In this document: positions 49,915 through 58,840 of the stretch, in pieces | Layout of the letters: each line of letters starts with the position of its first letter | How positions within the stretch are numbered: the first letter of the stretch is position 1 | From: Hordeum vulgare subsp. vulgare | Taxonomy: Eukaryota > Streptophyta > Magnoliopsida > Poales > Poaceae | DNA length: 64,000 nt | Assembly (NCBI RefSeq): GCF_904849725.1 | Contig: NC_058524.1 | Location: forward strand, 29,827,501-29,891,500 | Direction: 5' to 3' | Notes under the pieces: generated by a model | Database searches by the model: none | Seen by the model: the letters and a program-made list of their open reading frames with translations, nothing else | Told to the model about the DNA's origin: nothing | Program-made: the position numbers and the translations under genes

Positions 49915-51421
49915 TGATACGTCTCCAACGTATCTATAATTTTTGATGGTTCCATGCTATTATGTTGTCAAACTTTGGATGTTTTCTATGCCTTTTATAT
50001 ATTTTTTGGGACTAACTTATTAACTCAGTGCCAACTGTCAGTTCCTGTTTTTTCCGTGTTTTTGAACCTTTTCAAAGGAGAATATTAAACGGAGTCCAAA
50101 CGGAATAAAACTTCTGAAAAGATTTTTTCCGAAAAAGAAGATACGCAGGGGGCGTGAGAACCAAGGGAGAGGCCACTAGGGGAGGCCACAAGCCCCCTAG
50201 GCGCGGCTAGGGGGCGCGCCTAGCAGGCTTGTGGGCCCCCTGTGGCTCGTCTGCAGTACTTCTTCCGCCTATAAATCCCCGAAAATCCAAAACCACGAGA
50301 GAGATCCACGAAAATAATTTTCCGCCGCCGCAAGCTTCTGTCTCCGCAAGATCCCATCTGGAGCACGTTCTGGTGCCCTGTCGGAGGGGGGATTCGGATA
50401 CGGAGGGCTTCTTCATCAACACCATTGCCTCTCCGATGATGCGTGAGTAGTTCACCATAGACCTTCGGGTCCACATCTATTACCTAGATGGCTTCTTCTC
50501 TCTCTTGGATCTTCAATACAAAGTCTCCATGATCTTCGTGGAGATCTATCCGATGTAATCTTCTTTTGCGGTGTGTTTGTCGAGATCCGATGAATTGTGG
50601 ATTTATGATCAGATTATCTATGAATCTTATTTGAGTTTCTTCTGATCTCTTATATGCATGATTTCATATCCTTGTAATTCTCTTCGAGTTGTGGGTTTTG
50701 TTTGGCCAACTTGATCTATGATTCTTGCAATGCGAGAAGTGCTTGGTTTTGGGTTCATACCGTGCGGCGACCTCACCCAGTGACAGAAGGGGTAGCGAGG
50801 CACGCATCGTGTTGTTGCCATCAAGGGTAAAAATATGGGGTTTATATCTATTGCATGAATTTATCCCTCTACATCATGTCATCTTGCTTAAGGCGTTACT
50901 CTGTTCGTCATGAACTCAATACACGAGATGCATGCTGGATAGCGGTCGATGTGTGGAGTAATAGTAGTAGATGCAGAAAGTATTGGTCTACTTGTCTCGG
51001 ACGTGATGCCTATATGTATGATCATTGCCTTAGATATCGTCATGACTTTGCGCGGTTATATCAATTGCTCGACAGTAATTCGTTCACCCACCGTAATATT
51101 TGCTATTTTGATAGAAGCCTCTAGTGAACGTACTATGGCCCCCGGGTCTACTTCACATCATATTTTCAGCCCTACACTTTTACTTTGTTGCACTTTCCGC
51201 CTTCAGATCTCACCTTGCAATCAATCGTGAAGGGATTGACAACCCCTTTGTAGCATTGGGTGCAAGTTTGCTGTTTTTGCGCACGTACTTTGGAAACTTG
51301 GCTTGATACTCCTACTGGATTGATACCTTGGTTCTCAAACTGAGGGAAATACTTACTGCTACTGTGCTGCATCACACTTTCCTCTTCAAGGGGAAATCCA
51401 ACACAAGCTCAAGAGGTAGCA
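49915..51421 (+). repeat. 3' LTR of Gypsy C
   Basis: It starts TGATACGTCTCCAACGTA after the purine tract gcaggagttacgcttgggga and ends AAGAGGTAGCA before TCCAT. The TATA-like box is near 50268. Confidence 0.93.
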
Positions 51422-53437
51422 TCCATCACATGATTCTCCTAATGATGTGATCCAGTTATCAAGTGACAACATTTGCACATAGCCATAAAACCTTGAGTAT
51501 CATTGATCAACTGGCTAGCCAACTAGAGGCTTGCTAGGGACATTGTTTTGTCTATGTATCCACACATGCATCTATGTTTTCATTCAATACAATTATAGCA
51601 TGGATAATAAACGATTATCTTTAAACAGGAAATATAATAATAACTATTTATCATTGTCTCTAGGGCATATTTCCAACAACCCGGTCAATAACCAATAGCG
51701 GGGCCTGGATGCCCATATTGGCTCCTACATATTCTACGAAGATCTCTATTTATTGAACCTCTATGTCAAGGACTCAGTTAATCCTGTATGATGTTCCCTT
51801 TGTCCTTCGGTATGTTACTTTCCCGAGATTCGATCGTCGGTATCTCCATACCTAGTTCAATCTCATTACGGGCAAGTCTCTTTACTCATTCCGTAATACA
51901 AGATCCCATGACTAACTCCTTAGTCACATCGCTTGCAAGGCTTGTTGTGATGTTGTATTACCGAGTGTGCCCTGAGATACCTCTCCGTTATACGGAGTGA
52001 CAAATCACAGTCTTGATCCATGCCAACCCAACAAACACCTTTAGAGATACTTGTAGAGCACCTTTATAGTCACCCAGTAACGTTGCGAAGTTTGATACAC
52101 ACAAGGTATTCCTCCGGTGTCCGGGAGTTGCATGATCTCATGGTCATAGGTACAGATACATTGACATGCAGAAAACAGTAGCAATAAACTGACACAATCA
52201 TATGCTACATTCATAGTTTGGGTCTTGTCCATCATATCATTCTCCTAATGATGTGATCCTATTTATCAAGTGACAACACTTGTCTATGGCCTCGAAACCT
52301 TGACCATATTTGATCAACGAGCTAGTCAACTAGAGGCTCACTAGGGACAGTGTGTTGTCTATGTATCCACACATGTATTTGAGTTTCCAATCAATACAAT
52401 TATAGCATGGATAATAAATGATTATTATGAACAAGGAAATATAATAATAACCAATTTATTATTGCCTCCACGGCATATTTCCAACACAAAGAACCTCAAA
52501 GAGTGCCCCAAGATTTCTACCAGAGAAACAAAGACGATAACGTGCATCAACCACTATGCATAGATTACCCCAATGTCACATCGGGTATCCGCGATTTGAG
52601 TGTCAAAACATATATCAAGCGAATCAATATGACACCCCATTGTCACCACGTGTATTCATAGCAAGACATAAATCAAGTGCTCTCAAATCCATAAAAGTAT
52701 TCAATCCGATAAAACAAAATCTCAAAGGGAAAACTCAATTCATCACAACAAGATAGAGAGGGGGAAATACCATATGATCCAGATATATTAACAAAGTCTG
52801 CGATACATCAAGATCGTGCCATCTCAAGAATATGAGAGAGAGAGAGGGAGAGAGAGATTAAACACATAGCTACTGGTACAAACCCTCAGCCCCGAGGGTG
52901 GACTACTACCTCCTCATCGTGGTGTCGGTAGGGATGATGAAGATGGCTTCCGGTGATGATCTCCCCCTCCGGTAGGGTGCCGGAACGGGCTCCCGATTAG
53001 TTTTTCGTGTTTACAGAGGCTTGCGGCGGTGGAACTTCTCATCTAGGGTTATTTCTGGAGGTTTCTCTATTTATAGGATTTTTGGCGTTGGAATCATGCC
53101 AAGATGGGCCACGAGGTGCCCACTAGGTACCAGGCCGCGAGAGGGGGCAGGCGCACCCTGGTGCCTAGTGGGTAGTGTGGGCCTCTTGTGGTTGGCTACC
53201 TTGGTCCTCTGGATTTCTTCTGGGCAGAAAAATCTCCAAAAAGTTTCGTGACATTTGGACTCTGTTTGATATTGATTTTGTGCGAAGTAAAAAACAAGCA
53301 AAAAAATAACTCGCACTGGGCACTATGTCAATAGGTTAGTCCCAAAAATTGATATAAAGTTGCTATAAAATGATTGTAAAATGATAATTCAGCAGCATTG
53401 AACAATCAAAAAATATAGATACGTTGGATATGTATCA

Positions 53438-55533
53438 GACACCAACTCCAAATTTTTTCCAATGTCTTGTGTGTTAGTTCTCTTAAAAATTCCTCCTCTA
53501 CTCATACACAGTGTATGCAGCGCTACATAAGCAACAAAATTTTTCTGTTCATTGAGGGTTTTGTTCTTTTTAGTAACTTGTTGAGCACCTGCGTCAAAAA
53601 ATACAACAAAGATGAAATGATCAAATGATCAAGAGATGAAATGACCAAATGACCAAATGTTTTTTACCTGTATCTTCCACAATTTCATCTCCTTCCATTT
53701 CATATCCTATATCTCCTTCCATTTCATGTCCCATCTTCGGCAAGTCAAGTGTAGTTGAGGTCTGGGAGATCCATGTTCTCCTGAAGATATGAACAGTTAA
53801 GATGAAGATCCATTTCATCCATTTAACTGAATATATATGGACCTAGGAGATTGGCCAAAAACAGAGAAAATACTCAAGTGCTTTTGAGAGCACTTAACTG
53901 AATTTTTATGCACATATGTGCATATTAATTCAGTAAAGGGCTATTGACGGCGTTTAACTGAATTTTTATGCACCTATGTGCACAAAAAATCAGCAAAGTG
54001 CTTTTGACATCACTTAACTGAATTTTATGCACCATTGTGCATAAAAATTTACCAAAGTGGCTTTGACAACACTTAACATATTTTTTATGCACCTATGTTC
54101 ATAAAAATTCAGCAAAGTGCTTTTAACATCGCTTAACTGAATTTTTATGCACCTATGCGGAGAAAAATTTAGCAAAGTACTTTTGAAAGCACTTAACTGA
54201 TTACAAGCATGAGTACACTACAATGTTTGCAAGAGTACAATTACAAGCATGAGTACATTACAATGTTTGTAAGAAAAATGGGGTAGCTCACCTACTATTT
54301 ATCTTGCTTTGTCAATTTGCTTGCCTATTGTTCGAGAGTATCAACAAAAACAATAGAGACAACATGCCGAGAGAACAAAGTATCAACTTGCTTAATTTGC
54401 TTGCCTATTATTCTAGTTTGTGTCTGCTCAACTTATTGTTCTAGTTTGTACTCTTTGTTAGTGTACTCAGCAAACAGGAACCACCACAACTTGCTGAACT
54501 TTGTGAGTGTGATATGAGAATCCTCACAGTGTTATCTTCAGTTTCTGTTCCAATTTTTGGTTGCTCCTATTCCATTTGAAGTACTGATCTTGCCCTTGTT
54601 GATCTTGCTATTGTTCTTGTTGATTTGATAGTACTCCTCTTGCTGATTTGTCAATTTCACAAATATGGCAGCCCCTGTTCCATCCAGTTTGTGGCTGCTC
54701 CTATTCCAGTCTTCTTCAGAGTATTAACTTGCTTGATCAACACAATAGAGAGGAATCACCTACTGTTCACACTTACAACAAAAGGTACTCTCATTGTTGA
54801 TCTGCTGATTTTCTTAGCAGATTTGTGAGCAGGATTTGCAGAACACATTAGAGTGTGATTTGTGAGATTATTCCTTGTTGTTTTTCTTATTTGAATAAGA
54901 TAGGTACTCCAATCTGCAGCAGAGCAGACAACCTACAGCAGACCAGCAGAGCAGGGAAGTTCAAATCGATCCAATCTCATGGGATTTTCACTCTAGTGGC
55001 AGAAGGGATACTACCGGCGGCAAGCAACACGACTCCTCCTCATGTGGAGAGCTACAGAGGGTCAATTCAAGCCAAATCAAGCACTGAAGCAACAGGGGGT
55101 TGAGAGGAGAGAAGGAGCAGCATGATCAATTCCAGAAGGACCTCATGCTCTTGATTGGAGTTGTGGCGACCGGCGAGGGAGATTTGGTCGGCGGGGGCGG
55201 CGGGGGAACTATGGCCAGTAGGGATGGACCTCAGCATCTTGATTGGAGTGGAGGAAGATGGAGGGAGATGAGGGAGTTGCAGACTCGAGGGACCTGACGG
55301 AGGGGATGAGCCTGGCAGAGGGAGCTGCAGACTGGAAGGGCCCGACGAAGGGGATGAGCCTCGAAGATGGAGGGGTCTGACGAACGGGAGGGGCCTAGCA
55401 GAGGGAGGGGCCTGGCGAACGGGAGGAAGACGACGATCCAGCGATTTTAAAATTCGAGGTAGTTCGGTACTTTTACACGCTTTCACCTGGTGGGAAATTG
55501 ATCCCAGCGACAAATATTCTGGAACAGAGGGAG
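53438..55533 (-). mobile_element. Right arm of the mariner-like inverted duplication with terminal repeat
   Basis: Together with 25228-25429 this is the inverted partner of 22980-25213. On the minus strand it begins at 55533 with CTCCCTCTGTTCCAGAATAT, a Stowaway/mariner-type terminal repeat next to TA (55534-55535). It continues through a Pro/Ser-codon-rich leader, the 60-bp repeat array (53880-54200) and the transposase start. Transposase exon remnants on the minus strand lie at about 53780-53660 (the acidic EMEGDIGYEMEGDEIVED stretch) and 53560-53438, with stops and frame changes. The arm extends about 340 bp beyond the point where the left arm is cut by Gypsy A. Confidence 0.83.
53880..54200. 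repeat. About 60-bp tandem repeat, right arm
   Basis: This is the inverted counterpart of the 23990-24345 array, with units such as agtgcttttgacatcactta and actgaatttttatgcaccta. Unit sequences have drifted independently of the left arm. Confidence 0.87.
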
Positions 55534-55724
55534 TATTTCGGGGAACGGAGGAAGTATGTGCTAATAACTTTACGATTTTGCTAAAATCGAGTTGACCTGG
55601 TTCTTGTCTACATATTCGCACTAGTCGGATGGCGCTTATTTCCAATCCAACGGCGATTGTCGCGTGGGAGATTCGGTGAACAACATCCGGAGGAAACACA
55701 TGCGACCTGTTGATCGCCATCCCA

Positions 55725-56995
55725 TGCATGCATGCAAACTAAGAGACAAAAAAGATGACATCAGCAAAATATTCTTTTTATTTCAAATCTTTCAAACGTT
55801 TTGTAGCTTAAACCGGCGCTCGGATTCAAAATCCGTTTTCACATAAAAAAATCATCTCGATGAGATCTTCGGAACTAAATCTCATGTTGTCATGTTTCGA
55901 TGACTCTTTTTTTCATGTCAAAAGTTACCACATCTAGACTACACAAACTATCACGTGTTTAGTACGATAACTTATCATGGTCTTTACACTAAAGTTATGA
56001 GGGTATGTTTCAACTACTTTTTTGGCCGTGTAAAAAATTTACCATGGTATACGTACAACCAGGGTGGTAACTTACGTACAAACATCGCGACAACTATTTT
56101 GACCCAAGGGAAAAAGTTGTTCAAAAATACACCACCGATACTTTTTGTGTAAATAACATGTAACACATGCATAGCATAGTTGATAACCCACGTACAAACA
56201 CCGTGATTTTTTGACCTGTTTTTTTGTTGAAACCTCTTCCAATAATATTGTGTGAATAACATGGTCATTAACGCATCGCGGACCTGATAACTTACATACA
56301 AACATCCTGATAACTCACACATCACATACCTGATAATTTATGTACCCCGGTCTTGATAACTTTGGCGGCGGGGGGGGGGGGGGTGATCAAGTATCCCCTG
56401 GTAACTTTTGTGTGAATAACATGATAACTCACACATCGGAGACCCGATAACTTACGCACCCCGGTCATGGTACTTTTCGAGAGGGAGTGGTGATGAAATA
56501 TACCCCCGATAACTTTTATGTGAATAGCACGGTAACTCACACATCATAGACCTGATAACTATTGTACCCCAGTCTTGGTAAATTTGGTGACCGGGTGGGG
56601 GAAGGGTGGTTGATGAAATATACCATTGGTAACTTTGTGTGAATAATATGATAACTCACACATCGGAGAAGTGTGATCTACTACATTTGCATGTGGAGAG
56701 AATATTGGAGGAGCCATTTTTGTGCCTCGGTAATTTCCATGTAAACATGATGGTAACTGGCGTACCACGTAGGTGATAACTTATTTAGCCTAGGTCTAAT
56801 AACTTTTAACCAAAAAAAAGTCACCAAAACATACCAACATGGGATCTAGTTTTTGAGGTCTCGTCGCGACAATCTTTTACATGAAAACAGTTTTTCAATC
56901 GGACCAACGGTTTGAGCTACAAAATATTTTGAAGTTTCGTTTCTAATGGAATCTTTCATGACATCATCTTTTCTTCTTACCTACATGGATGCATT
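55725..56995. mobile_element. MULE-like non-autonomous element with long inverted ends
   Basis: About 200 bp at the left (55740-55940, with agatgacatcag, gttttgtagcttaaaccg, gatgactctttttttcatgt) pairs in reverse complement with 56800-56985 (aaaaaaaagtcaccaaaac, cggtttgagctacaaaat, catgacatcatcttttc). Such long imperfect terminal repeats are typical of Mutator-like elements. Between them lies a degenerate array of roughly 100-120-bp units containing gtgaataacatgataactca and cccgataact. I could not identify a clean 9-bp TSD, so the limits are approximate. No transposase is visible. Confidence 0.6.
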
Positions 56996-57132
56996 GTTAA
57001 TTGGGTGCAATATGTACGTTCCATGCAAACAAAACAAATATGTATATGAGATTGTAGGGACAACGCTGCATGCGAAATTGCATCGAGCGTCTACACGTGT
57101 TGCTAAAATCCTGCCTTCCGGAGCTTAGTCGC

Positions 57133-57233
57133 GTCCATAACTTTATATAAGCATGTTTTGTAGGCCCTGCAAAAGAAAAACAAAAAACAAGTTTGGCAGG
57201 GTTTGTCTGGCAAGTGGGCCCATGTCTCCATGG
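57133..57233 (+). repeat. Upstream copy of the WHY1-proximal TATA segment
   Basis: About 100 bp (aactttatataagcatgttt through gtgggcccatgtctccatgg) are repeated nearly exactly at 58591-58690, immediately upstream of the WHIRLY gene. The first 24 bp (gtccataactttatataagc and following) recur once more at 58467-58490. The copy ends exactly at the Helitron terminus at 57234. Confidence 0.85.
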
Positions 57234-58466
57234 CTAGTAAAATGCCCGTGCGTTGCTACGGGCCATTCAATGTTTGTTTTGATGACGTGTATATACCTAT
57301 ATCGGTACATACAACTCGATGAATTCTTTTCCCTTTCGAACGACATTGTGTGGGGCGATGGATTCTTTTTTAAACGTCAACCTAATCCATCTTCGCCTAT
57401 ACCTTACACACACACACATGCACCTTTTATATTATCTGTGCAACATCTTCAATATTGCTCGTGCACATCTTTTCATCTCTTTTCTTTTAAAAAAGTCAAT
57501 TGCACATACGTTGCAAGTGGGACATATATATTCGAATGATTTGTTCCTAAAAATAAGGATCTAATGATTCGACAACCGTATATGACACTGGATTTTATAA
57601 ACCTCGCGACAAGTGTGGTGAGCAATCTCCGAATCATTACAAAGAGACATACATCTTTATATAGACAAACTAATTATCAAAATAAAAAATGTGCAGCGAG
57701 CATAACAACATGTAGTACCCATTCATATGGAAATAAAGATATATATTCTCCACATGTTTCTCATAATTCCTTACCACCCTCTCCTTCCAAGAAAAGAAAA
57801 CAACGTTTTTATCCTTAACCTTCCTTCCCTTTCATTTTTTATTCTCCTCATTCACCCTAACTCTAGAGCATTGTTCTCACTTCAGAAGTTTTTCATCTCA
57901 TCTTGCAACCTTTTAAAACTTTGGCAACTCTACCAATAGTCCCATCTAGCCATTTGCTCAGAACTGCCACCACTTCAGAAATTTGTCATCCCACCATGAA
58001 ACTTTTTAGAACTTCATCAAATCTACAAAATGGCTGAAACTTACCACCTCCTCATTTATGCTTCATTAATTGATCCATAGATGATCCAGAACAAATATAG
58101 TGCAACATAAGAAGAAAAAACTATCTTGTGTTTTGCAACGGGAGGAAAAAAAACTATCTCACGATGTCTGAAAAGGCATAACTCCCATTGGCTTTGAACT
58201 CAATGCAGAGCTTCTATATGATGTTATACAAAAGTAGCACCCAAATTAAAAGACTATACATGATAGAAGCACGCTCGTAATTGCAAATCTATAGGGGCAA
58301 AGAAGGCACGTCTTTGTCAGCTCAACATTTCTTCTTTGTACTTTAGCTATCTCTTCTTTAATATGCATTGTTTGATGTACACCGTGCGAAGTGCTTCCTC
58401 TGTTTCCTCTTTCTCGGTCTTAAGAGTTACCAAAAGTTGTCCATTTGCTTCATTATTATCTAAATT
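57234..58466 (-). mobile_element. Helitron 3' terminus on the minus strand, extent uncertain
   Basis: In reverse complement, 57272-57234 ends CACGGGCATTTTACTAG, with a GCCCGT/ACGGGC hairpin (bases around 57245-57266) about 10 bp before CTAG. This is the Helitron 3' signature. The 5' end (TC) is not clear. The AT-rich sequence to about 58466 lacks genes and is bounded by the second copy of the TATA segment, so I place the limit there tentatively. Confidence 0.55.
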
Positions 58467-58590
58467 GTCCATAACTTTATATAAGCATGTCGGTCATCAC
58501 AAACAGCGCACTGCTGTGTGGCTGCGTAGTATTCCAAAGGAGCTCGACTCTTTTGATTGATCATTGAAATATTTTCATTCGCAAAAAAAA

Positions 58591-58840
58591 AACTTTATAT
58601 AAGCATGTGTTTGTAGGCCCTGCAAAAGAAAAACAAAAAAAAAACAAGTTTGGCAGGGTTTGCCTGGCAAGTGGGCCCACGTCTCCATGGCCCCAAAGCC
58701 GATAACGTAACGGTCCGGATGTCACCGACGGGCCTGGCCGCCCAAACCACACCACAGGATAAACCCCTCCCGGACGAAACAGCCCCCTTCGGCTCGGCCG
58801 TCCACACCCCACCCCACCCGTCCCCAACCCGTTCGGCGAA
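58591..58840 (+). promoter_or_regulatory. Proximal promoter and leader of the WHIRLY1 gene
   Basis: A TATA box candidate (ctttatataagc, about 58593-58604) lies roughly 240 bp upstream of the ATG, which would put the transcription start near 58630. From 58690 to 58840 the sequence is GC-rich and gene-like, unlike the AT-rich sequence upstream. The first 100 bp are a duplicate of 57133-57233. Confidence 0.5.

Larger units (their letters stand above)
44609..51421 (+). mobile_element. Complete non-autonomous Gypsy element C, 6.8 kb, TSD TCCAT
   Basis: LTRs are 44609-46113 (1505 bp) and 49915-51421 (1507 bp). TCCAT flanks the element (44604-44608 and 51422-51426). The LTR opens TGATACGTCTCCAACGTA and ends AAGAGGTAGCA, related to but distinct from the A/B LTR. 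The leader holds a fourfold tandem primer-binding-site block, followed by a Gag-like ORF. The remaining interior is the long 3' region shared with A and B; no pol is present. Confidence 0.95.
35997..51677 (-). mobile_element. Inner Copia (Angela-like) solo LTR, antisense, split by two Gypsy elements
   Basis: The pieces are 35997-37260, 44286-44608 and 51422-51677, about 1.84 kb together, which is the length of the full Copia LTRs. The left end is TGTTGGAGAATGTTGCATGA and the right end GGGCATATTTCCAACA. Flanks are CCCCG (35992-35996) and ACCCG (51678-51682), a TSD with one mismatch. No internal Copia sequence remains, so it formed by LTR-LTR recombination before the two Gypsy insertions. Confidence 0.88.
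26083..52486 (-). mobile_element. Outer Copia (BARE/Angela/WIS-like) solo LTR, antisense, split
   Basis: The pieces are 26083-26529, 35473-35996 and 51678-52486, about 1.8 kb in total. Ends are TGTTGCAGAATG on the left and GGCATATTTCCAACA on the right, so on the minus strand it is TG...CA. CAAAG flanks both sides (26078-26082 and 52487-52491). It is diverged from the full-length Copia LTRs but aligns to them along its length. A full-length Copia and another solo LTR inserted into it. Confidence 0.88.
25430..53437 (-). mobile_element. Gypsy solo LTR (WHAM/Sabrina-like), antisense, split by nested elements
   Basis: The visible pieces are 25430-26082 and 52487-53437. Read on the minus strand the LTR begins TGATACATATCCAACGTATC (at 53437) and ends GTAGTAGACATCA (at 25430). 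The flanks are CACAC (25425-25429) and GACAC (53438-53442), a 5-bp TSD with one mismatch. No internal region is present, so this is a solo LTR of about 1.6 kb. It lies within the right mariner arm. A GGTTAGTCCCAAAA segment resembles the Gypsy A-C LTRs, so it is a distant relative in the opposite orientation. Confidence 0.85.

Noticed and set aside
52830..52860. GA-rich run gagagagagagagggagagag as a separate microsatellite locus
   Set aside because: It is an ordinary internal feature of this Gypsy LTR family and not independent.
55067..55729. 220-codon minus-strand frame rich in Pro and Ser
   Set aside because: It is made of short imperfect repeats (SSPSSGPSSLQLP-like) within the mariner arm leader and terminal region, and crosses the terminal repeat. 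Not a gene.
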